NCBI GenBank assembly: GCA_036402075.1
Contig: DASWTP010000201.1
Location: forward strand, 1 to 64,000
Direction: 5' to 3'
DNA: 64,000 nucleotides
Source: Chryseosolibacter sp036402075
Lineage (GTDB): Bacteria > Bacteroidota > Bacteroidia > Cytophagales > Cyclobacteriaceae
Positions 17,711-25,508 of this stretch are shown here, in pieces (position 1 is the stretch's first letter; each line of letters opens with the position of its first letter). A model generated the notes under the pieces. That model had not been told where the DNA came from and ran no database searches. It saw only the letters and a list, made by a program, of their open reading frames with translations. The position numbers were made by a program, and so were the translations under genes.

Positions 17711-17793
17711 TCGCCCTAAGCGTGTAGCCACTGAGCAGGTCTCAACATTCACAAAAACAAAAAAGCCACTACAACTTTCGCTGCAGTGGCCTC

Positions 17794-17851
17794 GCTCCTC
17801 CTCTAGCTTTGATCTATCCCGCTCCAGCGCGACTGATTAACAGCTAAGGAG
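17794..17851 (-). pseudogene. tRNA-Asn remnant 2 (D arm deleted), at the 3-prime end of GIY-YIG copy 1
   Basis: Minus strand: CTCCTTAGCT, identical to the 5-prime end of the intact tRNA-Asn, is joined directly to GTTAATCAG of the anticodon loop; D arm and 5-prime anticodon stem are missing. Hairpin, damaged T arm and acceptor strand follow, then a terminator copy (17759-17790). The TAG inside CCTTAGCT is the stop codon of the GIY-YIG gene. Confidence 0.82.
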
Positions 17852-18113
17852 TGACGGAAATTTCACCAGCAATTATTACTTCAATAAATTGTCCGCTTTT
17901 CTTTTCCTTGATTTTACGCTCTAACCGCATAGCCGATTTCTTATCGGGACAGGTAATCTGCTTCTTTAATTCCCATGGAATTCCACATGCCGTAAACTTC
18001 CGACTCTCGATGGGATTATTGTGGTACTTGAGACGAATTTCGACACTCTCACTGAAGCCGACATAAAATTTGTCGAGGGAAGCAGAGTATAAGATGTAAA
18101 CAGTGTAAGTCAC
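17844..18113 (-). CDS. GIY-YIG nuclease-family protein, copy 1
   Basis: 89 aa, single-domain GIY-YIG protein of the small UPF0213/YhbQ type. Motifs: VYILYS then FYVGFS (the GIY and YIG strands), Arg27 in IRLKYH, and the metal-binding glutamate in RLERKIKEKKS. Start is a GTG. Differs from copy 2 at four residues, including Gly for the usually conserved Arg in KKSRQ and Cys for Arg in TARGIPWE, so copy 1 may be decaying. It is embedded in tRNA-Asn-derived sequence: the half-terminator lies just upstream and the stop codon lies within remnant 2. Confidence 0.85.
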   Translation of the reverse strand: MTYTVYILYSASLDKFYVGFSESVEIRLKYHNNPIESRKFTACGIPWELKKQITCPDKKSAMRLERKIKEKKSGQFIEVIIAGEISVTP

Positions 18114-18143
18114 AGAATATATAACTTTCGCTGCAGTGGCCTC

Positions 18144-18199
18144 GCTCCTGCTCTAGGGCTTGAACCTATCCCACTCCTGCGGGACTGATTAACAGTCAC
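18144..18199 (-). pseudogene. tRNA-Asn remnant 3 (3-prime half)
   Basis: Minus strand: GGTGACTGTTAATCAG, a hairpin TCCCGC/GTGGGA, intact T arm (TAGG TTCAAGC CCTA) and an acceptor strand with one substitution (AGCAGGAGC). It is followed by GGCCACTGCAGCGAAAGTT, the first half of the tRNA terminator, after which the sequence switches to the GIY-YIG gene start. Confidence 0.82.
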
Positions 18200-18276
18200 C
18201 TAAACGTGTAGCCACTGCACGCGCTTTCAACACTCACAAACAAAAAAGCCACTACAACTTTCGCTGCAGTGGCTTC

Positions 18277-18336
18277 GCTCCTCCTCTAGGGCTTGAACCT
18301 ATCCCGCTCCCGCGGGACTGATTAACAGCTAAGGAG
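18277..18336 (-). pseudogene. tRNA-Asn remnant 4 (D arm deleted), at the 3-prime end of GIY-YIG copy 2
   Basis: Same structure as remnant 2, but the T arm and acceptor 3-prime strand are intact (TAGG TTCAAGC CCTAGAGGAGGAGC) and the inserted hairpin is a perfect TCCCGC-GGGA-GCGGGA. A complete terminator copy follows at 18242-18273. The GIY-YIG stop codon TAG lies in the tRNA-derived CCTTAGCT. Confidence 0.83.
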
Positions 18337-18598
18337 TGACGGAAATTTCACCAGCAATTATTGCTTCAATAAATTGTCGGCTTTTCTTATCCTTGATTTT
18401 ACGCTCTAACCGCATAGCCGATTTCTTATCGGGACAGGTAATCTGCTTCTTTAATTCCCATGGAATTCCACGTGCCGTAAACTTCCGACTCTCGATGGGA
18501 TTATTGTGGTACTTGAGACGAATTTCGACACTCTCACTGAAGCCGACATAAAATTTGTCGAGGGAAGCAGAGTATAAGATGTAAACGGTGTAAGTCAC
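18329..18598 (-). CDS. GIY-YIG nuclease-family protein, copy 2
   Basis: 89 aa, GTG start, nearly identical to copy 1 exactly 485 bp away. Keeps all family signatures (VYILYS, FYVGFS, RLKYHN, LERKIKDKKSRQFIE). Small GIY-YIG proteins of this type are abundant in Bacteroidota and, from memory, often sit next to tRNA genes and read through into tRNA-like sequence; that is exactly the case here. Predicted to be a structure-specific or nicking endonuclease. Target unknown; tRNA gene DNA, the hairpin, or RNA are all possible. Confidence 0.88.
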   Translation of the reverse strand: MTYTVYILYSASLDKFYVGFSESVEIRLKYHNNPIESRKFTARGIPWELKKQITCPDKKSAMRLERKIKDKKSRQFIEAIIAGEISVTP

Positions 18599-18628
18599 AG
18601 AATATATAACTTTCGCTGCAGTGGCCTC

Positions 18629-18684
18629 GCTCCTCCTCTAGGGCTTGAACCTATCCCACTCCTGCGGGACTGATTAACAGTCAC
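18629..18684 (-). pseudogene. tRNA-Asn remnant 5 (3-prime half)
   Basis: Near-identical to remnant 3 (485-bp periodicity): GGTGACTGTTAATCAG, hairpin, intact T arm, intact acceptor strand AGGAGGAGC, then the half-terminator leading into GIY-YIG copy 2. It is the first remnant downstream of the intact tRNA-Asn. Confidence 0.83.
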
Positions 18685-18725
18685 CTAAACGTGAGCCACT
18701 GCACGCGCTTTCAACACTCACAAAC

Positions 18726-18757
18726 AAAAAAGCCACTACAACTTTCGCTGCAGTGGC
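18726..18757 (-). terminator. tRNA-Asn terminator
   Basis: Minus strand GCCACT...AGTGGC stem with an inner GCGAAAG loop region, followed by TTTTTTG, starting 5 nt after the tRNA-Asn 3-prime end. Copies of it end remnants 1, 2 and 4. Confidence 0.85.
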
Positions 18758-18761
18758 TTCG

Positions 18762-18835
18762 CTCCTCCTCTAGGGCTTGAACCTAGGACCCCCTGATTAA
18801 CAGTCAGGTGCTCTAACCAGCTGAGCTAAGGAGGA
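18762..18835 (-). tRNA. tRNA-Asn (anticodon GTT)
   Basis: 74 nt with discriminator G, CCA not encoded. Acceptor stem TCCTCCT/AGGAGGA, D arm GCTC/GAGC, anticodon stem CCTGA/TCAGG around loop CTGTTAA with anticodon GTT, variable loop GGGTC, T arm CTAGG TTCAAGC CCTAG. All stems pair, so this is the functional gene of the locus. Confidence 0.97.
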
Positions 18836-18959
18836 ATTTCCCTTTTTTTGAGGTTTCCCTTCAAATTTGGGACTGCAATATTAAGAACTCTGCTATCAAT
18901 TATCCAAACCCCAAAACGAATTATTTCCGCAAGAAATTCATGCAATTGTCAGCAAAACC

Positions 18960-18990
18960 TTTGTTTGCTGTTGCCCGTTAAGTAGCTTTG
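18960..18990 (+). promoter_or_regulatory. Bacteroidota sigma-A promoter for the creD operon
   Basis: TTTG (18960-18963), 19-bp spacer, TAGCTTTG (18983-18990), matching the -33/-7 consensus TTTG/TAnnTTTG. It predicts a very short leader before the ATG at 19010. Confidence 0.7.
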
Positions 18991-19009
18991 TGATTCAAAG
19001 TACTTTCAG

Positions 19010-19633
19010 ATGAAAGATATTAAAGAGTACGAAAAAGACCTTGCCTCCATCCGCTCGATGATGGAGCGCTCTGTAAAATTTATCTCGCTGAGCGGATTAT
19101 CGGGCGTGCTCGCTGGCGTGTATGCACTCATTGGTGCCACTTCAGCCTATTTCATTGCCCAATATCCCGTTTCGCCTTTTCGCTATCGAATCTATTCTGT
19201 GCAACAACCCGATGTGCTCATGAAGCTCATCGCAGTAGCGGTTGCCGTGCTGGTAGCATCTGTCGCTACGGGCGTTATTTTCAGCAACCAAAAAGCGAAA
19301 AGACATTCGGTCAATGTGTGGAACACCGCCAGCAAGCAATTGGTTTTCAATATGGCTGTCCCGTTGGTTAGTGGTGGCATCTTTATTATCATTATGCTGG
19401 CAAACGGCCATTTAGGACTTGCTGCTCCCGCCACGCTCATTTTCTATGGGCTGGCATTGATTAACGCAAGCGCAAACACATATGTGGATATTCGGAATCT
19501 TGGCTTTTGTGAGATCGTGCTCGGACTCATTTCCGCAGCCATGCCGGGGTATGGACTCTTATTTTGGGCAATTGGATTTGGTGTGTTGCACATTGTGTAT
19601 GGCTTAATCTTGTATAATAAGTACGATCGGTGA
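19010..19633 (+). CDS. Multi-pass membrane protein, creD operon
   Basis: 207 aa, about six membrane helices (24-49, 70-90, 110-130, 135-155, 162-180, 183-202). No known family recognised. First gene of a four-gene plus-strand operon; its TGA overlaps the GTG start of the DNA-binding protein gene (GTGA), so the two are translationally coupled. Membrane proteins of this kind commonly accompany a winged-helix regulator in Bacteroidota and may transmit a signal to it; that is inference. Confidence 0.75.
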   Translation: MKDIKEYEKDLASIRSMMERSVKFISLSGLSGVLAGVYALIGATSAYFIAQYPVSPFRYRIYSVQQPDVLMKLIAVAVAVLVASVATGVIFSNQKAKRHSVNVWNTASKQLVFNMAVPLVSGGIFIIIMLANGHLGLAAPATLIFYGLALINASANTYVDIRNLGFCEIVLGLISAAMPGYGLLFWAIGFGVLHIVYGLILYNKYDR

Positions 19634-19929
19634 AAAATCCATTCGATAATTTAGATAAGGTATTGGAACACCGGCTGCGACTTCAAATTATGTCGGTGCT
19701 GGTGACGAATGATGTGTTTGATTTTAATGCGCTAAAAGAAACACTCAACGTCACCGATGGAAACCTGGCGTCTCATATTAAAGCGCTGGAAAAGGAAAAA
19801 TACATTTCGGTTACGAAATCGTTTGTCGACCGCAAACCAAACACGAAGTATAAGATCACCGAACGTGGAAAAACATCCTTCAAAAAACATCTCGATGCTC
19901 TCGAAGCGGTCATAAAACAACAAAAGTAA
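19630..19929 (+). CDS. Winged-helix transcriptional regulator (HTH_34 type)
   Basis: 99 aa, one winged-helix domain: HRLRLQIMSVL (helix 1), DFNALKETLNVTDGNLASHIKALEKEKYI (recognition helices), then the wing VTKSFVDRKPNTKYKITERG. This layout matches the PF13601-type MarR/PadR-like regulators. GTG start overlapping the preceding stop codon. Typically such a protein represses its own operon; the creD gene downstream is the probable target. Confidence 0.88.
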   Translation: MKNPFDNLDKVLEHRLRLQIMSVLVTNDVFDFNALKETLNVTDGNLASHIKALEKEKYISVTKSFVDRKPNTKYKITERGKTSFKKHLDALEAVIKQQK

Positions 19930-19939
19930 TTTTTTTTAT

Positions 19940-20371
19940 ATGTTCACTTTCAATTTCAAAGTACTTTTAAAACATGCAAACCGCGCGTTTGGGCTCTCAA
20001 CGCTCGTATGGTTCGCTACGTCTGTGATCGGGACGGTAGCTCTCGCTCCCACTGAAGTCATCGGACTTCCCTTCTATCAAATCCTTATTCTCAGTCTTGC
20101 GTTCTCAACGCCATCGTTCCTGGTGATTACTCCTTCCCTATGGATTCAACCCGCGTTCCCCACCAGGTTTTCAAAATTCCTTTACACAATTTCTGTTGCG
20201 CTGCTCGCGTGCCTTGCAGTTGTTTTGTTCTTTCTCTTTGTCACGAAAGGATATCCGCTCGATAAGAATCTGAAAATCTTCATCCTCATGCCCTATGCGC
20301 TGACGGCCCTCATAATTGTGCCGTTGGCCATGTATCACTTCACTAAATCCCATAATAAAACCAATCCTTAA
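19940..20371 (+). CDS. Four-helix membrane protein
   Basis: 143 aa with four hydrophobic segments (18-36, 44-62, 78-102, 110-130). Not recognised. It is 10 bp after the regulator and 9 bp before creD, so it belongs to the same operon and probably the same envelope function. Confidence 0.7.
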   Translation: MFTFNFKVLLKHANRAFGLSTLVWFATSVIGTVALAPTEVIGLPFYQILILSLAFSTPSFLVITPSLWIQPAFPTRFSKFLYTISVALLACLAVVLFFLFVTKGYPLDKNLKIFILMPYALTALIIVPLAMYHFTKSHNKTNP

Positions 20372-20380
20372 AATAACTTT

Positions 20381-21814
20381 ATGGAAACCATTGACACACC
20401 TTCACAAACTATTCTCGAGCGATTTAACGAGTGGATCCAGGAATCGATCATGGTCAAATTATTTTCAATTGGATTCCTCATCCTGATCCTGCTGATTCCT
20501 ACCGCATGGATAGATGACCTGATTTACGAGCGCCAGCAGCGAGCGGATGAAGTCATTCAAGAAGTCGCGGACAAGTGGTCAGCATCCCAAAAAATTTCCG
20601 GGCCAATCCTGGTTATTCCGTTTCTCAAGGAAGACATAATCAACCATAGTAACGATGGAAAAGAGGTTCGTCATAAGCTTGAAAAGGCGTTCTTCCTCCC
20701 GGAGAATCTTGACATCACGGGTGAGGTGAGCCCGGAAACGCTGCACCGTGGCATCTTTGATGCGGTGGTCTATCAATCCTCATTAAAAATCAACGCGACC
20801 TTTGCCAAGCCAGATGTTACCTTCATCCCAACTTCAGAGGCGAACATTCTCTGGAAAGATGCCTACATGATTTTCGGAATCAGCGATCTTCGTGGTATCA
20901 GCGACAACCCGGCATTCGTGTCAGGCGACACCGCGCTCACTGCCGAGCCTTCGAACAACATCGGTGTCAGAACCCGCAACGAACAGCTTGAAACGTTCAG
21001 CCAACCCTACAATGATGCGCCCGCGTCTTCAACCTTATCGTCCAATGGAATTATAACCAAGCTGAATTGGGCCGGCCCGGAGAGTTTTCAGGGCCGTCTG
21101 AATGTGAAGCTGAACCTGAAAGGCAGCCGCAGACTGGATTTTGTTCCGACCGGAAAAACCACTACCGTGAACCTATCAGGAAATTGGCCGGATCCGAGTT
21201 TTGACGGAGAATTCCTTCCGGTGAAACGTGAGATCACAGAATCAAGCTTCGCTGCCACATGGAAGGTCCTGCACTTTAATCGCCCGTTCTCGCAGCATTG
21301 GACCGAATCGAATCAAGCGTTGAGTGGTGCCGACTTCGGCCTGAAGCTGTTGGTACCTGTTGACCAATACCAAAAAAGCATCCGAACATCCAAGTACGGT
21401 GTACTGATCATCCTGCTCACATTCATGGCTTTGTTCCTCGTGGAGATAACGCAAAAAATCCGCATTCACCCGTTCCAGTACATTTTAATAGGGGCAGCGT
21501 TGATCATCTACTACACGCTTCTGTTAAGCTTTTCAGAACATGTGGGGTACAATATTGCCTACATCATTGCCTCGGTTGCAACAGTGATTTTGATCAGCCT
21601 GTACTCGACCACTTTTTTCCCGAGCAATAAACTCGCGATCCTCTTCAGTATCCTGCTTGCTGTTTTCTACGCATTCATTTACGTCATTATTCTTCAGCAA
21701 GATTTTTCATTGTTGCTCGGAAGCGTTGGATTATTCCTTATCATCGGAACGCTGATGTACTTCTCGCGCAAGGTGAAGTGGTATAAGGATGACAGGCTAA
21801 AGCAAAGTGTGTAG
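20381..21814 (+). CDS. creD: CreD-family inner-membrane protein
   Basis: 477 aa. One N-terminal helix (27-43), the conserved start of the periplasmic domain (ERQQRADEVIQEVADKWSASQKISGPILVIPF), a large periplasmic region to about residue 340, then a block of five or six helices (about 345-460). This architecture is specific to CreD, an envelope-integrity protein whose overproduction in E. coli gives colicin E2 tolerance and whose mechanism is unknown. Here it is controlled by a winged-helix regulator in the same operon and not by a CreBC two-component system. Confidence 0.92.
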   Translation: METIDTPSQTILERFNEWIQESIMVKLFSIGFLILILLIPTAWIDDLIYERQQRADEVIQEVADKWSASQKISGPILVIPFLKEDIINHSNDGKEVRHKLEKAFFLPENLDITGEVSPETLHRGIFDAVVYQSSLKINATFAKPDVTFIPTSEANILWKDAYMIFGISDLRGISDNPAFVSGDTALTAEPSNNIGVRTRNEQLETFSQPYNDAPASSTLSSNGIITKLNWAGPESFQGRLNVKLNLKGSRRLDFVPTGKTTTVNLSGNWPDPSFDGEFLPVKREITESSFAATWKVLHFNRPFSQHWTESNQALSGADFGLKLLVPVDQYQKSIRTSKYGVLIILLTFMALFLVEITQKIRIHPFQYILIGAALIIYYTLLLSFSEHVGYNIAYIIASVATVILISLYSTTFFPSNKLAILFSILLAVFYAFIYVIILQQDFSLLLGSVGLFLIIGTLMYFSRKVKWYKDDRLKQSV

Positions 21815-21855
21815 CCCTTCCCGATGACTACAAGCACCCTCTTTCTTTGATCAAT

Positions 21856-21887
21856 TGCCGAGGGCAGACGCTCTCGGCATTTTTTTA
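21856..21887 (+). terminator. Terminator after creD
   Basis: TGCCGAG (21856-21862) pairs with CTCGGCA (21873-21879), followed by seven T residues. Confidence 0.88.
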
Positions 21888-21922
21888 AGACACATCTTTT
21901 TCAAAGGGAAGGATGATGGGGC

Positions 21923-21955
21923 AAAAAAAAGAAGCGCAACTTCACATTGCGCCTC
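21923..21955 (-). terminator. Terminator after pruA
   Basis: Minus strand GAGGCGCAA...TTGCGCTTC hairpin followed by eight T residues, just past the pruA stop. With the creD terminator it insulates the convergent pair. Confidence 0.88.
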
Positions 21956-21960
21956 TTATA

Positions 21961-23592
21961 CTAGTCTTTATCAAGGAACGGATAGCGATAATCAACAGGT
22001 GGAACAAAGGTTTCTTTAATGGTTCGCAGTGACACCCAGCGGAGCAGGTTCACTTTCGCACCAGCCTTGTCGTTCGTACCGGAACCGCGCGCGCCACCAA
22101 AAGGTTGCTGACCAACAACCGCACCAGTCGGCTTATCGTTGATGTAGAAGTTTCCGGCTGAGTTTGTCAGCTTCTTTGTTGCCAGTTCAATCGCATAACG
22201 ATCCTTTGCAAAGATTGAACCGGTTAACGCATATGGTGAAGTTTGGTCAACGAGCTCCAGTGTCTGCTCAAAGTTTTCGGAATGGTAAACGTAGATGGTG
22301 AGCACCGGGCCGAAGATTTCCTCACACATGGTAATGGATGACGGATCTTTGGAAACAATGACTGTCGGCTCAATGAAATAGCCTTTCGACTTATCGTATT
22401 TCCCACCCGCGATGATTTCGTTCATGGGGTTGGCCTTTGCTTTCTCGATGTAGCCGGTAATGGAATTGAAGGCTTTTTCATCGATCACTGCATTAATGAA
22501 ATTGCCAAAATCTTCGACCGGCCCCATTTTGAAAGTTTTCAGATCTTCCAAAACATATTTCTTCACGTCTTCCCAAAGGTTTGAAGGAATGTAGCAACGA
22601 GATGCAGCCGAGCATTTTTGTCCCTGGTATTCAAATGCTCCACGCGAAATAGCGGTGGCAACTTCCCTGGCGTTGGCGCTCTTGTGAACCATGATGAAAT
22701 CTTTTCCACCGGTTTCACCCACAATGCGAGGATACGATTTGTATTTATGAATGTTTGCACCGATCGTCTTCCACATGTTCTGGAACACACCCGTTGAACC
22801 CGTGAAGTGGATTCCGGCAAAATCTCTATGGTTGAAGATTACGTCACCGGCATCGGGTCCGCTTACGTAAACGAGATTGATAACGCCATCAGGCAAACCT
22901 GCTTCTTTGAACACTTCCATGATCACGTTAGCAGCATAGATTTGCGTGTTTGCTGGTTTCCATACCACGGTGTTTCCCATCATCGCCATGCTTGAAGGAA
23001 GATTGCCTGCGATAGCCGTGAAATTGAAAGGCGTCAACGCGAAAGTAAATCCTTCCAGCGCACGGTACTCCATTCGATTCCAGATGCCGGCCGAAGACTC
23101 GGGCTGTTCCGCGTAGATCTGCGACATGAAGTGGACGTTAAATCTCAGGAAGTCGATGAGTTCACACGCTGAATCAATTTCTGCCTGGAAAGCATTCTTC
23201 GACTGGCCCAGCATCGTGGCAGCGTTCATCTTGTAGCGGTACGGTCCGGCAAGGAGGTCAGCCGCTTTCAGGAAAATGCTAGCGCGGTGTTCCCAACTCA
23301 GGTTCACCCAAAGGTCTTTCGCGTTGAGGGCCGCCTGAATAGCTTGTTCAACGTGCGATTTGTCGCCCTCATGGAAATATCCCAACACGTGCTTATGGTC
23401 GTGGGGAGGAGAAAGCTTCTTTTTGTTCCCCGAACGGACCTCTTCCGCACCGATGTACATAGGGATGTCGATTTCGTGCGCACGTGCATCGGCAAGCGCT
23501 TTTTTCAGAAGCTGGCGCTCTTTGCTTCCAGGCGCATAGCTCAGGACAGGCTCATTTTTGGGAAATGGGACGTGAAAAAATCCTTTAGGCAT
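21961..23592 (-). CDS. pruA: L-glutamate gamma-semialdehyde dehydrogenase (P5C dehydrogenase)
   Basis: 543 aa, the length typical of the group 1 PruA enzymes. Oxidises glutamate semialdehyde (from proline or ornithine) to glutamate with NAD+. Motifs: TPFNFTAIAGNLPS (cofactor entry), VVWKPANTQ, HFTGSTGVF, GETGGKDF with the general-base glutamate near residue 293, and the catalytic Cys327 in GQKCSAASR; C-terminal oligomerisation part GQQPFGGARGSGTNDKAG. The proline dehydrogenase gene is not adjacent. Confidence 0.96.
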   Translation of the reverse strand: MPKGFFHVPFPKNEPVLSYAPGSKERQLLKKALADARAHEIDIPMYIGAEEVRSGNKKKLSPPHDHKHVLGYFHEGDKSHVEQAIQAALNAKDLWVNLSWEHRASIFLKAADLLAGPYRYKMNAATMLGQSKNAFQAEIDSACELIDFLRFNVHFMSQIYAEQPESSAGIWNRMEYRALEGFTFALTPFNFTAIAGNLPSSMAMMGNTVVWKPANTQIYAANVIMEVFKEAGLPDGVINLVYVSGPDAGDVIFNHRDFAGIHFTGSTGVFQNMWKTIGANIHKYKSYPRIVGETGGKDFIMVHKSANAREVATAISRGAFEYQGQKCSAASRCYIPSNLWEDVKKYVLEDLKTFKMGPVEDFGNFINAVIDEKAFNSITGYIEKAKANPMNEIIAGGKYDKSKGYFIEPTVIVSKDPSSITMCEEIFGPVLTIYVYHSENFEQTLELVDQTSPYALTGSIFAKDRYAIELATKKLTNSAGNFYINDKPTGAVVGQQPFGGARGSGTNDKAGAKVNLLRWVSLRTIKETFVPPVDYRYPFLDKD

Positions 23593-23628
23593 TGTTGTTT
23601 AAATTAATGAGGTGACAAAGGTAATAAA

Positions 23629-24327
23629 TCAAAGTATGTTCTGTAGTTCGGAAAGGCATGAGATCTCGTATTTCACCTGCACATCATGTGGAACTTTTTC
23701 GGGGTTAAAATAGATAGTGTCAATGGAAGCGTTTAACGCGCCACCGATATCGGTGATCAGATTGTCGCCAATCATGGCAACTTCATGCGGTTTTACATTG
23801 TGCGCTTTCATTGCGTAATCAAAGATTTGCCGCGATGGCTTTTTCGCACCTGCTTTCTGAGATGTTACGATATGATCGAAATACCGATGAAGATTGCCTG
23901 CTGCCAGCTTGAGGTTTTGAATCTCTTCGAAACCGTTTGTAACCACCGTCATAGAATAATTACTCGAAAGGTAGTCCAGTGTTTCCACCGCATGCGGAAT
24001 CAATCCGCTCTTCTTCGGGCATGCATATAAGTAGTCTACGGATAACTTTTCACATAGGTCTTCATTCTCAATATCAAAGTGCGACAGGATTTGTTTGAAG
24101 CGTTCCTTGCGAATAACTTCGTTGGTGATCAATCCGCGGTCGTACAATTCCCAGAGTTGTGTATTAACTTTTTTAAACTGCTGCTGAAAGGTTTTACAGT
24201 CGAGCACACCGCTGTTCTTCAAATCATAGCTATCGAATAGTTCCTGAAGCGTTTCACAGCTGTTGCTTTCATAATCCCACAGGGTGTGATCCAGGTCGAA
24301 AAAAATTACTTTATAAGGCTTCTTCAT
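23629..24327 (-). CDS. yjjG: YjjG-family HAD pyrimidine 5-prime nucleotidase
   Basis: 232 aa from the ATG at 24327, which follows the ArsR stop by 4 nt; longer starts would overlap that gene and add residues not seen in the family. HAD motif I FFDLDHTLWDYE, motif II VVTNGF, motif III lysine in KAGAKKPSRQIF, motif IV MIGDNLITDIGGA. YjjG hydrolyses non-canonical pyrimidine nucleotides (house-cleaning). Operon with the ArsR-type regulator. Confidence 0.92.
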   Translation of the reverse strand: MKKPYKVIFFDLDHTLWDYESNSCETLQELFDSYDLKNSGVLDCKTFQQQFKKVNTQLWELYDRGLITNEVIRKERFKQILSHFDIENEDLCEKLSVDYLYACPKKSGLIPHAVETLDYLSSNYSMTVVTNGFEEIQNLKLAAGNLHRYFDHIVTSQKAGAKKPSRQIFDYAMKAHNVKPHEVAMIGDNLITDIGGALNASIDTIYFNPEKVPHDVQVKYEISCLSELQNIL

Positions 24328-24331
24328 CCAA

Positions 24332-24721
24332 TCATTTTGCATTTTGCCAGGCCTCAATCTCACGCTTGTTTACGGCTAACTCCCGGTTGGTATATAGCGT
24401 TTGGTAGACCTGCTGGTCTTTCTGGAGTTGCTGGTCTTTTCTTAAAAACTGAAAAATCTGCTTAAGAATTTCAAAAACTTCATCTTTTATCTGATAAAAC
24501 ACCCAATGGTTATACCTGCGGTAGGTGACAATGCCCGAGTTCTTCAGGTAGATGAGGTGCCGCGAAGTTTTTGCCTGGGTGAAATCGAGGATCTTTTCCA
24601 GATCTGAAATACACATTTCACCGTTTATAAAAATGAGATGAAGAATGCGCAGGCGCGATTCGTCCGCACAGGCCTTAAAAATTTGCGATCCCAGGGTTAA
24701 ATTGAAACTTTTAAGACGCAT
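24332..24721 (-). CDS. ArsR-family winged-helix regulator
   Basis: 129 aa. Core ADESRLRILHLIFINGEMCISDLEKILDFTQAKTSRHLIYLKNSGIVTYRRYNHWVFYQI is a standard ArsR winged helix. No second metal-type Cys pair is present (only isolated Cys residues), so the signal is not obviously a metal. The C-terminus is a charged helical tail. Co-directional and almost contiguous with yjjG. Confidence 0.9.
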   Translation of the reverse strand: MRLKSFNLTLGSQIFKACADESRLRILHLIFINGEMCISDLEKILDFTQAKTSRHLIYLKNSGIVTYRRYNHWVFYQIKDEVFEILKQIFQFLRKDQQLQKDQQVYQTLYTNRELAVNKREIEAWQNAK

Positions 24722-24798
24722 CTGGAATCCTTTAAATTAAGGCCCAAAGTTATGAATTAGGCTGGCATTGGTCGTATATTTATATTTAGCAATTAAAT

Positions 24799-25443
24799 GT
24801 GGGCTCTGTGAAAGATTTGAAATACAAATACCTGGTAATCACCGTTCTGGCGCTGGTTTGCACGATCGGTTTTACGAATAAAGCTGAAGCTCAGCAACAA
24901 AAAAGAGCCATTCAGCTGTCAGGTATTGTTATGGATACAGTGGCTGGCCCGCTACCTGGCGTTCACGTTTATATTCCAAAGGCTGGTCGTGGTGTTACTA
25001 CGAATGCGGTCGGATTTTTCTCCCTAGTCGTGCTTCCGGGCGACAGCCTGGTGATCAGCTCGGTTGGGTACAAGCGCAGGCATTATATTGTTGAACCTTC
25101 CCCTAAGGAATTTGTGACCATAATCGTTCCGATGGTTGAGGACGTGACTTACCTCAAAGAAGTTGTTATTGTTCCCTATCCGACCGAAGAGGTGTTCAAA
25201 GAAGCGGTTCTCGCCCTGAATCTCCCACCAGACAAAGCTATCGATGACAAGAACATGAACCAGGAGCTCCTGGCGCTGATGCTGAAGACTACACCGATGG
25301 ATGGAACCATGAATCAACGTTATGCTTTGAACCAGTGGGCCTCAACACAAAATGACCGTTTTCAGCCCGTTACCAACCCGTTCCTCAATCCGTTCAACTG
25401 GGTTAAATTCTTCAATGGTTTGAAGAAGGATAAAAAGAAGTAG
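24799..25443 (+). CDS. Secreted protein with carboxypeptidase-like regulatory domain
   Basis: 214 aa, GTG start. Signal peptide ends near AEAQQ (residues 32-36). Residues 40-115 form a CarboxypepD_reg/CNA-B-like beta-sandwich (LSGIVMDTVAGPLPGVHVYIPKAGRGVTTNAVGFFSLVVLPGDSLVISSVGY), the same module that opens SusC receptors, here without a barrel. The C-terminal 90 residues are helical and end in a basic KKDKKK. Divergent from the ArsR gene. Function unknown; probably envelope-located. Confidence 0.85.
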   Translation: MGSVKDLKYKYLVITVLALVCTIGFTNKAEAQQQKRAIQLSGIVMDTVAGPLPGVHVYIPKAGRGVTTNAVGFFSLVVLPGDSLVISSVGYKRRHYIVEPSPKEFVTIIVPMVEDVTYLKEVVIVPYPTEEVFKEAVLALNLPPDKAIDDKNMNQELLALMLKTTPMDGTMNQRYALNQWASTQNDRFQPVTNPFLNPFNWVKFFNGLKKDKKK

Positions 25444-25508
25444 CGATTCTCTGCTTTCCTGATATTTACCAATTGTTTATTATTGCGATCCAATTCTTGT
25501 TGGTCGAT

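Larger units (their letters stand above)
17759..18725 (-). repeat. Tandem direct repeat, two units of about 484 bp, each a GIY-YIG gene flanked by tRNA-Asn remnants
   Basis: Unit 1 spans about 17759-18241 and unit 2 about 18242-18725; the offset is 483-485 bp throughout, with a few substitutions and small indels concentrated at the outer edge (remnants 1 and 2). Each unit on the minus strand is: 3-prime half tRNA, half-terminator, GIY-YIG gene, D-arm-deleted tRNA, complete terminator, linker. The intact tRNA-Asn heads the array. A further partial unit without the nuclease gene (17626-17758, offset 133 bp) lies at the far end. The gradient of decay away from the tRNA suggests growth at the tRNA end. 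Confidence 0.85.

Noticed and set aside
17659..18720. CRISPR-like reading of the repeated units near tRNA-Asn
   Set aside because: The repeated segments are tRNA-Asn remnants and terminator copies with two GIY-YIG genes; repeat and spacer sizes and content do not fit CRISPR.
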